In this document: in pieces, positions 1-9,656 of the stretch
Numbering within the stretch: position 1 is the stretch's first letter
How the letters are laid out: each line of letters starts with the position of its first letter
Assembly: GCA_964568805.1 (NCBI GenBank)
Contig: CAZMRW010000020.1
Location: forward strand, 1 to 53,157
Reading direction: 5' to 3'
From: CAZMRW01 sp964568805
GTDB lineage: Bacteria; Pseudomonadota; Gammaproteobacteria; Methylococcales; Methylomonadaceae
Length of the DNA stretch: 53,157 nucleotides
The notes under the pieces: generated by a model
Told to the model about the DNA's origin: nothing
Seen by the model: the letters and a program-made list of their open reading frames with translations, nothing else
The model's database searches: none
Made by a program: the position numbers and the translations under genes

Positions 1-49
1 TAGTTTAAATCAATTACTTATGCGATATCTTGAATTTAACAAAGTAGAA

Positions 50-235
50 TTAATGGGGGACATAAAAATACAAATTGAAGGAAAAAAATGGAAAACAACG
101 AAGAAAATCACTTCCTGAGACCGGAAGATTGACCGCTTTGCCCCAAAAAGGATAGGGTTGCGTAACCGTCTGCCGATGGCTGCATCCGATGCAAACAAGC
201 AATGATAATGAGCAGACGAGCCGTAACGTACCCAT
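50..235 (-). CDS. possible small lipoprotein-like ORF
   Basis: A 61-codon frame starts 17 bases after the stop of the PEBP-like gene on the same strand. Its N-terminus is hydrophobic and ends in a Cys-Ile-Gly-Cys stretch that loosely resembles a lipobox, although the -3 residue is Cys rather than Leu. The rest is rich in Phe and Pro and matches nothing I recognise. It may be a coupled small lipoprotein or simply chance read-through of spacer DNA. Confidence 0.2.
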   Translation of the reverse strand: MGTLRLVCSLSLLVCIGCSHRQTVTQPYPFWGKAVNLPVSGSDFLRCFPFFSFNLYFYVPH

Positions 236-252
236 CAGGCTTGGCGTGTTTA

Positions 253-822
253 TTATTTGCGCTGGTAAGTTCCGATCAATTCGGCTTGTTCAATGATGTG
301 TCCGGCCATCGCCTTTTCAAGCTGAGCCTTATCGGGGTGGTGCATATTAGATAACACGGTATCGAGGGCATACAGTTTAAAAAAGTACCGATGCCTGCCT
401 TTGGGAGGGCAGGGTCCCCGGTATCCGGTCTGTTTCCAGTCGTTCTTGCCTTGCAGCGTGCCGTTTGGCAAATTCTCCGGTATCGTATTTTCAGGTAACC
501 CTGCAACAGTCGGCGGAATGTTGTATAGCACCCAGTGAACCCAGGTCATCTTCGGGGCGGCCGGATCCGGCGCATCGGGATCGTCGACGATCAATGCCAG
601 GCTCTTTGTGTTGTCCGGAATTCCCGACCAGATTAACTCAGGCGAGATATCGTCGCCATCGCAGGTATATTGTTTGGGGGCTTCGGCCTGATGGGCAAAA
701 GCGGGGGACTTGAGCGACAGGGACATGGCGGATACTCCTTCGATTGCCAGGGCAGCAACCGTATAACAGCAGAGAATAAAACAGATTAATCGTATGCGTA
801 GGTGGTGTTTAATGGTTTTCAT
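253..822 (-). CDS. YbhB/YbcL family Raf kinase inhibitor-like (PEBP) protein
   Basis: A 189-residue phosphatidylethanolamine-binding-protein family member. The conserved anion-pocket segments are visible: DDPDAPDP near residues 80-87, WVHWVLYNIP near 94-103, and a GPCPPKGRHRY block in the second half. Residues 1-32 form a hydrophobic signal-like leader (charged start, long Leu/Ile/Cys core, Ala-rich end), so this copy is probably exported. A start at the internal Met33 would instead give a cytosolic YbhB-sized protein. Bacterial members are structurally close to eukaryotic PEBP, but their substrate is generally unknown. The family call is secure; localisation and role are inference. Confidence 0.9.
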   Translation of the reverse strand: MKTIKHHLRIRLICFILCCYTVAALAIEGVSAMSLSLKSPAFAHQAEAPKQYTCDGDDISPELIWSGIPDNTKSLALIVDDPDAPDPAAPKMTWVHWVLYNIPPTVAGLPENTIPENLPNGTLQGKNDWKQTGYRGPCPPKGRHRYFFKLYALDTVLSNMHHPDKAQLEKAMAGHIIEQAELIGTYQRK

Positions 823-1181
823 CGGTTTTCCTCGTAATGAACTTTAATAGCCGATAATCAGTTTGAATTGGATACCGGTATTTGAAAAATGTTTCAACCA
901 TCTTCAGATTTTGTAATGATGCATCAGGAAGCTTTATTCCGGTAATCTGCCCACGGCGCCCGTTAATGTCTCGAAACAGTTTGTACGTTCAAAATAATAG
1001 CGGACTAACGGCACTCTAATCAGGCCTGTCAAGTTGCTTAATTCATCCCTGTTAAGTTATGCTTCAGATATGGAAAATTGAATTTTGAATAACCATTGTA
1101 TTTCACATAGAGCCAAAAAAATATCCCGATCTTATCGAAAAGATTTTTCTCTCGTTTCATAAGCGCCACAAGGAAATTACG
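823..1181. other. intergenic region between divergent genes
   Basis: About 360 bases separate the PEBP-like gene (minus) from the redox operon (plus), so promoters for both directions should lie here. I see AT-rich stretches but no convincing -35/-10 pair, riboswitch fold or conserved ORF. Confidence 0.5.
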
Positions 1182-2819
1182 ATGACCAATAAACCCGCTG
1201 ATATTACCCGCCCGGCGGATCTCCAAAGGCATGATCTGGGGACAGGTCCTATTAGAAGCCAGCGTCCTGTTTACAAGGATTTTCTTCCACCCTGCAACAA
1301 TGCCTGCCCTGCCGGTGAAAATATACAGGCCTGGCTGGCATTGGTTCAGGCTGGGCACTACCAACAGGCGTGGCAACAAATCATGAAAGACAATCCCATG
1401 CCCGCCGTTCATGGACGGGTTTGTTATCACCCTTGTGAAACTCATTGCAACCGGGAACAACTTGACGGAGCAGTCAGTATCCATGCCGTCGAACGTTTTC
1501 TGGGCGATATGGCTTTGGCTGAAAACTGGACCATTGACGCTGATTTTGCCGCCACTGGCAAACGAATTCTGGTGATTGGCGCCGGGCCCAGCGGATTGTC
1601 AGCCGCCTACCATCTGGCGAGGCTGGGGCACAAAGTTGTGATTTACGAGGCCGGCCCCATCGCGGGCGGCATGATGCGTTTCGGTATACCGGCCTACCGC
1701 TTGCCGCGACATGAACTCGATCTGGAAATTAAAAGAATCGAAACCCTAGGGGTCGAAATCGTGCTCAATAGAAAAGTCGATAATCTGCTTGCCGACAAGG
1801 CGGAAGGACATTTCGATGCAGTATTCGTGGCAGTCGGCGCCCACCTGAGCAAACGGATCGACATACCGGCCAGGGATGCCTCAAAAATGCTCGATGCCGT
1901 AACCTTTTTGCGGGACGCGTCTGCCGGAAATGCGCCGAGGCTGGGGCGAAAAGTCGCGATTTACGGGGGCGGCAATACCGCGATGGACGCCGCCCGGACT
2001 GCAAAACGGCTCGGAGCGGAAGAAGCCTTGATCATCTACCGGCGCGACCGGGAACACATGCCGGCGCATTCCTTCGAAGCCGATGAAGCCATCGAGGAAG
2101 GCGTCAAAATCAATTGGCTGCGCTCGATCAAGGAAATGGATGAAACGTCATTAAAAGTGGAGGTGATGGCTCTGGATGAAAACGGCAAACCGAAGCCGAC
2201 CGGGAACTATGAAACGCTGGAAGCCGATACGCTAATACTGGCCGTCGGGCAGGACACCGACACCGGGTTTTTGCGTTCGGTTCCGGACATAGCGTTCGAA
2301 TCCGATGGGACGGTTATCGTCGATAAAGGCATGAAAACCGGCGCTGTGGGTATTTTTGCCGGCGGCGACATGGTGCCCAGCGAACGGACCGTCACCGCCG
2401 CAGTCGGTCATGGTAAAAAGGCCGCTCGCCATATTGATGCGTGGTTGCGCAATACACAGTATATTCCCGCTCCCAAACACGAGCTTGTCGGCTTCGAAAA
2501 ACTGCATATCTGGTACCTGACCGATGCCGACCAAAAACAACAGGACCATGTTTCCGCTCAGCAACGTACCGAAAATTTTTCCGAAATTGTGGCCGGACTC
2601 AATACGGCGGATGCCACATTTGAAGCGCAGCGCTGTTTCTCCTGCGGCAACTGTTTTGAATGCGATGGCTGCTATGGAGCCTGCCCTGAAAATGCCATAA
2701 CCAAACTGGGTCCCGGTAACCGCTACCGTTATGAATATGATTTATGCACAGGCTGTGCCGTTTGTTTCGAACAATGTCCCTGCCATGCCATAGAAATGAT
2801 TGCCGAGAAGGGAGAATAA
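1182..2819 (+). CDS. GltD-like NAD(P)-binding FAD oxidoreductase with C-terminal 4Fe-4S clusters
   Basis: A 545-residue protein built like the glutamate synthase small subunit. An N-terminal Cys-rich Fe-S domain (Cys38, Cys42, then a CYHPCETHC block) is followed by an FAD Rossmann motif (VIGAGPSG from about residue 129) and an NAD(P) motif (YGGGNTAMDAA from about 260). It adds a bacterial ferredoxin-like tail: CFSCGNCFECDGCYGACP near 484 and CTGCAVCFEQCP near 522. The gene ends 3 bases before nifJ, so the two are almost certainly cotranslated. The likely job is moving electrons between NAD(P)H and the ferredoxin or flavodoxin used by the downstream PFOR. Related flavoproteins include NfnB and the PreT/GltD group. 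It is not glutamate synthase itself, since no GltB lies nearby. The electron route is inference. Confidence 0.88.
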   Translation: MTNKPADITRPADLQRHDLGTGPIRSQRPVYKDFLPPCNNACPAGENIQAWLALVQAGHYQQAWQQIMKDNPMPAVHGRVCYHPCETHCNREQLDGAVSIHAVERFLGDMALAENWTIDADFAATGKRILVIGAGPSGLSAAYHLARLGHKVVIYEAGPIAGGMMRFGIPAYRLPRHELDLEIKRIETLGVEIVLNRKVDNLLADKAEGHFDAVFVAVGAHLSKRIDIPARDASKMLDAVTFLRDASAGNAPRLGRKVAIYGGGNTAMDAARTAKRLGAEEALIIYRRDREHMPAHSFEADEAIEEGVKINWLRSIKEMDETSLKVEVMALDENGKPKPTGNYETLEADTLILAVGQDTDTGFLRSVPDIAFESDGTVIVDKGMKTGAVGIFAGGDMVPSERTVTAAVGHGKKAARHIDAWLRNTQYIPAPKHELVGFEKLHIWYLTDADQKQQDHVSAQQRTENFSEIVAGLNTADATFEAQRCFSCGNCFECDGCYGACPENAITKLGPGNRYRYEYDLCTGCAVCFEQCPCHAIEMIAEKGE

Positions 2820-2822
2820 CCA

Positions 2823-5800
2823 ATGACCGCAAATGAGGTTGTAACTGTTGACGGCAACGAAGCCGTCGCTTATGTGGCTTACCGTATTAATGAGGTTTGT
2901 GCAATCTATCCGATCACGCCTTCTTCGACGATGGCGGAATGGGCCGATCAATGGGCCACGGAAGGCAATACCAATATCTGGGACAATATTCCGCTGATCG
3001 CGGAAATGCAGAGCGAAGGCGGCGCCGCAGGGGCGGTTCACGGCGCTTTGCAAACCGGAGCGCTGACGACGACCTTTACCGCATCGCAGGGATTGCTGCT
3101 GATGATCCCCAATATGTATAAAATAGCAGGCGAATTGACTTCGACGGTTTTTCATGTGGCGGCGCGTTCGCTGGCGGCTCAGGGCTTATCGATATTTGGG
3201 GATCATTCCGATGTCATGGCGGTTCGCGACACCGGCTTTGCCCTGTTGGGTTCCAGCTCGGTTCAGGAAGCCCATGATATGGCGTTAATTGCCCAGGCGG
3301 CCACGCTGGAAGCCCGTGTGCCCTTCATCCATTTCTTCGACGGCTTCCGCACATCGCACGAAGTCAACAAAATCGAGTTGCTTTCCGATGAGCAAATCCG
3401 CGCCATGATCAATAACGATCTGGTGAGGGCGCATCGCGCCCGCGGTCTTAATCCCGATACCCCTTTCATCAGAGGGACGGCCCAAAATCCCGATGTTTAT
3501 TTTCAGGCCAGAGAAACCGTCAATGCCTTTTACGCCAGAACCCCGGCTATCGTTCAGAAAGCAATGGATGAATTTGCCGGAATCGCCGGCCGCCGTTACC
3601 GCTTGTTCGAATACACCGGCGCCGACGATGCCGAAAAAATCATCGTCGTGATGGGGTCCGCCGCCGAAACGGTGAAACAAACGGTCACTCATCTGCTTCG
3701 TCAAGGCGAAAAAATCGGTGTCATCCACGTTCGTTTGTATCTCCCTTTTGCTCAGGATGCTTTTCTCGATGCGCTGCCTTTGACGGTTCAATCCGTCGCC
3801 GTACTGGATAGGACCAAATCGCCCGGCGCTATCGGAGAGCCGCTGTTTCATGACGTGGTGACCACTTTTTCTGAAGCCTTCAGTTCCGGCAGGCTCGCCA
3901 ATTTGCCGCGAACAATCGGCGGCCGTTACGGACTGTCTTCGAAAGAATTCACTCCGGGCATGGTGAAAGGCATCTTTGACGAACTGGGCAAGCCGCAACC
4001 TAAAAATCATTTCACCATCGGCATTAACGACGATGTCACCCATAACAGCCTGGATTATGATCCGGCCTTCACTATCGAATCGGAAAAAGTTATTTCCGCA
4101 TTATTCTTCGGGCTTGGCGCGGACGGCACGGTGGGCGCCAATAAGAACACTATTAAAATCATTGGCGAATTGCCGGATTGTTATGCCCAGGGTTATTTTG
4201 TCTACGACTCCAAGAAATCGGGTTCCCAGACCGTCTCGCATTTGCGGTTCGGACCGGAACCTATACGCGCGCCTTATCTCATTCAGACGGCTCAATTTAT
4301 CGGTTGCCATCAGTTCAATTTTCTATTCAAGATGGATATTTTGGCGCAGGCGGCGCCCGGTTCGGTATTCCTGCTGAACAGTCCCTACGCCGCGGACGAG
4401 GTATGGGATCATCTTCCCCGCCATGTCCAGGAAAAAATCATCACCAGGCGCTTGTCCTTCCATGTCATCGACGCCTCGAAAGTGGCTCAGGAAACCGGCA
4501 TGGGCAATCGTGTGAATACCATTCTGCAGACCTGTTTTTTTGCCCTGTCCGGCGTGCTGCCGCGAGAACAGGCGATCGCTAAAATAAAGGAAGCCATTAA
4601 AAAAACCTATAGCAAGAAGGGCGAGGAAATTGTCACGAAAAACTTCGCCGCCGTCGATCAAACCCTGGCCCATCTGTACCAGGTCAGCGTCCCGCAGCAA
4701 ATCACCAGTAACCTGGAAATGCCGCCTATCGTACCGGTTGATGCTCCCGCATTCGTACAGGAAGTCACCGCCAAAATGATGGCCGGAGCTGGTGATCTGC
4801 TTACTGTCGGTCAATTACCGCCGGACGGCACCTATCCTTCGGGCACCACGGCCTGGGAGAAACGCAATGTATCCCAATATGTGCCCGAGTGGGAACCCAA
4901 TCTTTGCATTCAATGCGGAAATTGCAGTTTCGTTTGTCCTCATTCGGTTATCCGGGCCAAATTTTATCATCAAAGTTCGTTGCAAAATGCGCCTTCCGGG
5001 TTTAAGTCGGCGGGAATCAGCGCCAGAGGTTTTCCGGAGACCCGTTATACCCTGCAAATTTATCTTGAAGATTGCACCGGCTGTAATTTGTGCGTCAGCG
5101 TTTGTCCCGCCATCAGTCTAAAGGAAAGCGGCGTCAAGGCCATCAATATGAAACCGAAAGAGCCGTTGATGAAACAGGAAAAGGAAAACATCCGTTTCTT
5201 TGAAACGTTGCCGTTCAATGACCGGGCGCGCGTAGATTTTTCGTCCATCCGCGGCGCTCAATTTCTTCAGCCCCTGTTTGAATTTTCCGGAGCCTGTGCC
5301 GGCTGCGGCGAGACGCCTTATATCAAACTGGTGTCGCAATTATTCGGCGACCGATTGATTGTCGCCAATGCCACCGGCTGTTCTTCAATCTACGGCGGAA
5401 ATCTTCCAACAACGCCGTGGACCAAAAACCACGAGGGGCGGGGACCTGCCTGGTCCAATTCACTGTTTGAAGATAATGCCGAATTCGGTTTTGGATTTCG
5501 TCTGACGGCCGATAAACACCGGGCTTTGGCGATGCAGCTCACTCGAGAATTCCAACGGGAATTAGGCAGCGACTTCGTCAATGAAATCCTCAATGCCCCG
5601 CAAAAAACCGAGTCCCAAATCCGAAATCAACGCGAACGGGTGGCTGAATTGAAAGCGGTGCTGCTGCAATTGAATTCCGATCTTGCCCAGGACTTGCTGT
5701 CCGTTGTCGATCATCTGGTTCGGCGCAGTATCTGGATTATCGGGGGCGACGGCTGGGCCTACGACATCGGTTCGGGAGGGCTCGATCATATTCTCGCCAG

Positions 5801-6404
5801 CGGACGGGATGTCAATGTGCTGGTCCTGGATACCGAAGTCTATTCCAATACCGGCGGGCAAATGTCCAAATCAACGCCGCTGGGAGCAGTCGCCAAATTT
5901 GCCGCCGGGGGGAAAACGGTGGCGAAAAAGGATATCGCATTGCAGGCCATCTCGTACGGCAATGTTTACGTTGCCCGTATTGCGATGGGCGCAAATCCCC
6001 AGCAAACTTTACTGGCTATGCGTGAAGCGGAGGCATATCCGGGACCGTCATTAATTTTGGCTTACAGCCATTGCATCGCTCACGGCATCAACATGCAGAA
6101 CGGCTTAAAACAACAGGATTTGGCCACCGCGAGCGGATATTGGCCGTTAATACGCTATAATCCGATTTTGCGGCAATCCGAAAAAAACCCTTTTGTGCTT
6201 GATTCACCCCGGCCGCGCATATCCTTTAAAGAGTATGCATACAATGAATTACGTTACAAAATGCTGCAAAGAACCAACCCTGATGAGGCTGAGCGCATGC
6301 TGAATCTGGCGCAGCAGATAGTCAACCAGAAATGGGACATTTATGAACAGATGGCAACCAGCTCCGGAAGCCAGTTCCATCCTGACGCCAATCTTACCGA
6401 TTAG
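2823..6404 (+). CDS. nifJ: pyruvate:ferredoxin (flavodoxin) oxidoreductase
   Basis: A 1193-residue, full-length single-chain PFOR that interconverts pyruvate plus CoA with acetyl-CoA, CO2 and reduced ferredoxin or flavodoxin. The N-terminus carries the pyruvate-binding PITPSS motif near residue 31. Two 4Fe-4S motifs (CIQCGNCSFVCPH near 697 and CTGCNLCVSVCP near 751) form the ferredoxin-like domain. The proximal cluster begins at CAGCGETPY near 823. The thiamine pyrophosphate site is GDGWAYDIGSGG near 976, followed by the EVYSNTGGQ segment. All domains are intact. It lies between a GltD-like flavoprotein (3-base gap) and a DHOD-like flavoprotein (12-base gap), so one redox operon is likely. 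In an aerobe this suggests fermentative metabolism under oxygen limitation or reductant supply for nitrogenase; no nif gene is in view. Confidence 0.96.
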   Translation: MTANEVVTVDGNEAVAYVAYRINEVCAIYPITPSSTMAEWADQWATEGNTNIWDNIPLIAEMQSEGGAAGAVHGALQTGALTTTFTASQGLLLMIPNMYKIAGELTSTVFHVAARSLAAQGLSIFGDHSDVMAVRDTGFALLGSSSVQEAHDMALIAQAATLEARVPFIHFFDGFRTSHEVNKIELLSDEQIRAMINNDLVRAHRARGLNPDTPFIRGTAQNPDVYFQARETVNAFYARTPAIVQKAMDEFAGIAGRRYRLFEYTGADDAEKIIVVMGSAAETVKQTVTHLLRQGEKIGVIHVRLYLPFAQDAFLDALPLTVQSVAVLDRTKSPGAIGEPLFHDVVTTFSEAFSSGRLANLPRTIGGRYGLSSKEFTPGMVKGIFDELGKPQPKNHFTIGINDDVTHNSLDYDPAFTIESEKVISALFFGLGADGTVGANKNTIKIIGELPDCYAQGYFVYDSKKSGSQTVSHLRFGPEPIRAPYLIQTAQFIGCHQFNFLFKMDILAQAAPGSVFLLNSPYAADEVWDHLPRHVQEKIITRRLSFHVIDASKVAQETGMGNRVNTILQTCFFALSGVLPREQAIAKIKEAIKKTYSKKGEEIVTKNFAAVDQTLAHLYQVSVPQQITSNLEMPPIVPVDAPAFVQEVTAKMMAGAGDLLTVGQLPPDGTYPSGTTAWEKRNVSQYVPEWEPNLCIQCGNCSFVCPHSVIRAKFYHQSSLQNAPSGFKSAGISARGFPETRYTLQIYLEDCTGCNLCVSVCPAISLKESGVKAINMKPKEPLMKQEKENIRFFETLPFNDRARVDFSSIRGAQFLQPLFEFSGACAGCGETPYIKLVSQLFGDRLIVANATGCSSIYGGNLPTTPWTKNHEGRGPAWSNSLFEDNAEFGFGFRLTADKHRALAMQLTREFQRELGSDFVNEILNAPQKTESQIRNQRERVAELKAVLLQLNSDLAQDLLSVVDHLVRRSIWIIGGDGWAYDIGSGGLDHILASGRDVNVLVLDTEVYSNTGGQMSKSTPLGAVAKFAAGGKTVAKKDIALQAISYGNVYVARIAMGANPQQTLLAMREAEAYPGPSLILAYSHCIAHGINMQNGLKQQDLATASGYWPLIRYNPILRQSEKNPFVLDSPRPRISFKEYAYNELRYKMLQRTNPDEAERMLNLAQQIVNQKWDIYEQMATSSGSQFHPDANLTD

Positions 6405-6416
6405 AGGAAAAACAGC

Positions 6417-7448
6417 ATGGACTTATCAACCAATTACATGGGGTTAAAACTCAAGCACCCGATCATTGCCTCTTCCTCACCTTTGTCGGATACACTGGAG
6501 GGCATCAAGTTGCTGGAAGACTCAGGCGCTTCGGCTATCGTGATGTTTTCCCTGTTCGAAGAACAGATTCGAAGAGAGAATGAAGCGTTTGATTTTTTTC
6601 TTGAATCAGGTACGGAAAGCTTTGCCGAATCCCTTAATTATTTTTCGCATATCGATACGGCGCACAAAGGGCCCGATGACTATCTCAATCTGATTAGAAA
6701 AGCTGTCGATGCGACCGGTATTCCCATTATCGGCAGCCTGAACGGAATCACCAACGCAGGCTGGATCGATTACGCGAAACAGATCCAGGAAGCCGGAGCC
6801 AGCGCTATCGAGCTGAATATTTATTTTTTACCGACTGATATCGACATGTTGGCCTCGACGGTGGAACAACGTTATTTCGACATTCTAAAAGCAGTCAAAG
6901 ACGCTGTTTCCATACCGGTTGCGATGAAGCTCAGTCCTTTTTTCAGCGCTACGGGCAACATGGCCAAACGCCTGGATGAGGCAGGCGCCGACGCACTGGT
7001 TTTATTCAATCGTTTTTATCAACCGGATATTGATCTGGATAAGTTGAAAATAGATCCGCACGCCGACCTGAGTTCGCCTTCGGAAATTCGCCTGCCTTTG
7101 CTCTGGATCGCCGTGCTGTATGGTCGTATTAAAGCCTCGTTGGCTGCCAGTCGTGGCGTTCATTCGGCATCGGAAATAATCAAATATCTGCTGGCCGGGG
7201 CGGATGTCGTGATGGTTGCATCCGTATTGTTGAAAAATGGCCCGCAATATTTAAATACTCTTTTAACCGAGACCGATAACTGGCTGACAGCAAGAGATTA
7301 TCATTCGCTGGATGAAGTCAGAGGCGTCATGAGCCATCAGAATGTAAAGGATCCTGGCGCTTTCGAGCGAGTAAACTACATCAAGGTCCTGGAAAGCTTT
7401 GAGAACCCTTTTACGTCGGGTATGGCAAAAAATCAAAAGTTTGCATAG
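6417..7448 (+). CDS. dihydroorotate dehydrogenase-like FMN protein
   Basis: A 343-residue TIM-barrel flavoprotein of the DHOD family. It opens with LSTNYMGLKLKHPIIASSSP, typical of the DHOD-like group, and has the FMN-phosphate region GADVVMVASVLL near residues 260-271. Last in the nifJ operon, it starts 12 bases after nifJ behind an AGAGGAAA ribosome-binding site. Genuine pyrimidine-pathway PyrD is normally encoded elsewhere, so the operon position suggests a different electron-transfer or reductase role coupled to PFOR. Its substrate cannot be told from sequence. The family is clear; the function is open. Confidence 0.85.
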   Translation: MDLSTNYMGLKLKHPIIASSSPLSDTLEGIKLLEDSGASAIVMFSLFEEQIRRENEAFDFFLESGTESFAESLNYFSHIDTAHKGPDDYLNLIRKAVDATGIPIIGSLNGITNAGWIDYAKQIQEAGASAIELNIYFLPTDIDMLASTVEQRYFDILKAVKDAVSIPVAMKLSPFFSATGNMAKRLDEAGADALVLFNRFYQPDIDLDKLKIDPHADLSSPSEIRLPLLWIAVLYGRIKASLAASRGVHSASEIIKYLLAGADVVMVASVLLKNGPQYLNTLLTETDNWLTARDYHSLDEVRGVMSHQNVKDPGAFERVNYIKVLESFENPFTSGMAKNQKFA

Positions 7449-7483
7449 AAAGGTGATAGCGGATAATCAGGATGCGCAATGTA

Positions 7484-8890
7484 CTATGGAATATCAGTTC
7501 CTTTCTGTGCATTCCTGAAATCCTCCGGCACAAAATTTTGAGTCAGGGAGAATACGCCGTCGACGACATGCCGTCGCATGACGACTTCTATCATGAGCGT
7601 TTGGTTGGGTTCGAAATAGCGCTTCAACTCGGCAAACGTGCCACGATGTTCGGCAACGGCATAATACGCAAAGCCGGAGCGGGGACGCGCCACAATCTTG
7701 ATGCCAAATTTGCCTTCGAGCTCCGGTTTATTTAAGCCTTTGCGCATGACGTCATAATCGACATAATAAGTCAGCTTGCCGTGATTAAGTAAATTCCGCT
7801 GACGATCGACAAAGAATCCTTCCGGAAGATGGTTTTCATTATACTGCGGCCCGGCAGTAAACAATACGTCGTAGTCTGTGAGATTATTTCCGCGGTCGTC
7901 AATCAGGCGGATCACCAGCATGCAGTAACGATGCGTTTCAAACCTGCGTTCGATCAGGAAGAGTTTACGAGTACGTTCGACCTTTTCGTCCTGCTGGGTT
8001 TTGGCAGTCATGGTCTCGAATTCTTTTATGACTTGATTATATTCTGCAATTTGTTTGATATTAAGGCAGCGCAATATGCTCATCAATGTCGGGTGAGAAC
8101 CGTCGTCATCGGGCCGCACGCTTCTTATTATGCCCATGTCCTCCCCTGAATGGGACCTGCCGGGAACGACTGCCAAGGGAGTCTTCGCGAAGCGTTCCTC
8201 CTTCTTGAGTTCGAGTCCGCCATCGGTTTGGAGCAGGCGAATCAGGCCGTAATTCATGTTCGCAGAGGTTACCCGTATGACGCCGTCGGAACCGGCTTCG
8301 TCGGTATAAGAGTTTAAACTGTCGTAGAACGCACGATCGATTTTTTGTCCGGTCAGGACAAAAAGATAAATCCCGGCTTCGGCGCAATCGTAGCCAAGCC
8401 ATTGACGATTCAACTCCCAACTCTGATCGCTGCCGAGTTCCAGCCAGTTGAGCACTCCTACGCCTGGCTCGACGCCTTCGGTAAAAAATCTCAGCCGTGC
8501 AAGTCTGCTTTTGCCAAGTTGCGCCAATACGGATCCGTGATTGGCCGGCGCGAGCATGATTAAGTGGCTGATTGGGCAGTCAGCCAGTTTCTCTCCGTAA
8601 TAGAGGCTGATCCAGGTTCGCACAACCGGCGCTCCGGTCGAATGCGTGATGCATGCAAAACGCTCGCCAGTTGCCAGCTTCGGAAAAATTTCGTTTTTAA
8701 GCGCATGCTGCATGGCGCGAGCTATATCGTCTATCGCCACTTCATCAGAAAAGCTGACGTATTTAGACAGAAAGAGGTGAGTCGCTTGAAATTTCAGGGC
8801 CGTCGGGGAGTTGGCGAGGAGAGCCTGGGGAAGGCCGCCGTAAGTGTCGGTATTAGTGACGCTCCAGCCATGAATGAAGACGATAAGCAT
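7484..8890 (-). CDS. lipase-like alpha/beta hydrolase
   Basis: About 468 residues. The N-terminal half is an alpha/beta hydrolase: a VFIHGWSV oxyanion segment right at the start, the nucleophile in THSTGAPV (Ser near residue 84, a variant of GxSxG with Thr first), and LIMLAPANHGS, typical of triacylglycerol lipase and PGAP1-like folds. The C-terminal 150 or so residues look like a separate beta-rich domain that I do not recognise. I placed the start at the ATG at 8890 because an AAGGGTGG site sits just upstream; a GTG at 8899 is the alternative. No signal peptide is seen. It converges on the nifJ operon and stands alone. Substrate unknown. Confidence 0.75.
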   Translation of the reverse strand: MLIVFIHGWSVTNTDTYGGLPQALLANSPTALKFQATHLFLSKYVSFSDEVAIDDIARAMQHALKNEIFPKLATGERFACITHSTGAPVVRTWISLYYGEKLADCPISHLIMLAPANHGSVLAQLGKSRLARLRFFTEGVEPGVGVLNWLELGSDQSWELNRQWLGYDCAEAGIYLFVLTGQKIDRAFYDSLNSYTDEAGSDGVIRVTSANMNYGLIRLLQTDGGLELKKEERFAKTPLAVVPGRSHSGEDMGIIRSVRPDDDGSHPTLMSILRCLNIKQIAEYNQVIKEFETMTAKTQQDEKVERTRKLFLIERRFETHRYCMLVIRLIDDRGNNLTDYDVLFTAGPQYNENHLPEGFFVDRQRNLLNHGKLTYYVDYDVMRKGLNKPELEGKFGIKIVARPRSGFAYYAVAEHRGTFAELKRYFEPNQTLMIEVVMRRHVVDGVFSLTQNFVPEDFRNAQKGTDIP

Positions 8891-9126
8891 AACGGCCACC
8901 CTTATATTGTTATTGGAATGGAATGCGGGTTTCTTTTATCGGGCTGCCTTATCTTATCGCATGGCTATTTAAAAGGCCATGCCGATTTTAATGTACAACA
9001 AGGAAATAACGAGATCCAATCATTTGACCCTTGATACGGCTCGGATCATGCGCCTTTTACCTTGCCATAGAGTTTTGAATGCAAGCGCCTTCCCTGGCTT
9101 GGGTTTAATTTAAATTTAATCTCTTA

Positions 9127-9525
9127 TCAACTGTTCAATGCGCCTGCATAGTGCTTATCAACGTTAGGGATATGGTTAGTTAACCAATCTTTTACCATTT
9201 GACCCACTTCTTCAGTAACTTCCGCTTCACCGGCATGAAGTTTAGTTTGCAAACCAGCGCAAACGCCAATTAAAGCCTCATGTTCCGCCTTGTGGGCGGC
9301 GTAGCCGGCATAATTTTTGGCCAGCATTTCTTTTTCTTCATGCGCAAAATGACCTACCACATAAGCAATCAAATCATCCAGCGCTTCTCCAATGGCGGAA
9401 CGCGCGGCGCCACCCGTTGCCAAATCATATAATTTATTGAGCTTACCAAACAGAATCTTGTGTTCATCATCTGCAAAACCAACATTTGTACCAAATTGAT
9501 CAGCTGTCCAGGTAATTAAAGACAT
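9127..9525 (-). CDS. bacteriohemerythrin
   Basis: A 132-residue single-domain hemerythrin that binds O2 reversibly at a non-haem di-iron centre. The ligand set is complete and correctly spaced: His22, His59 with Glu63, His78 with His82, His118 with Asp123. An AGGAG site precedes the ATG by 8 bases. In methanotrophs such as Methylococcus, a protein of this type has been proposed to carry O2 to the particulate methane monooxygenase; that role is knowledge of relatives, not visible here. It is a monocistronic-looking gene with its own upstream AT-rich spacer. Confidence 0.95.
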   Translation of the reverse strand: MSLITWTADQFGTNVGFADDEHKILFGKLNKLYDLATGGAARSAIGEALDDLIAYVVGHFAHEEKEMLAKNYAGYAAHKAEHEALIGVCAGLQTKLHAGEAEVTEEVGQMVKDWLTNHIPNVDKHYAGALNS

Positions 9526-9656
9526 ATTTTTTACTCCTCATAATTTTTATAATAATAACCACACAAAAATTATGGAATATAGTTTTTGCCAAGTCAACTG
9601 TTTGTTTTGTTAAAATGAAAAAAAAGAATCATCCTAAATTACAGGACTAATTAATA

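Noticed and set aside
10..198. 62-codon minus-strand ORF at the left edge
   Set aside because: Phe-rich with no start signal; it overlaps another weak frame and has no recognisable features.
2823..6404. Nitrogen-fixation island
   Set aside because: nifJ is the only gene of nif type here; PFOR also serves fermentation, and no nitrogenase or nif regulatory gene flanks it.
7829..9034. Plus-strand ORFs opposite the lipase-like gene
   Set aside because: Low-complexity shadow frames without motifs; the minus strand has the recognisable hydrolase.
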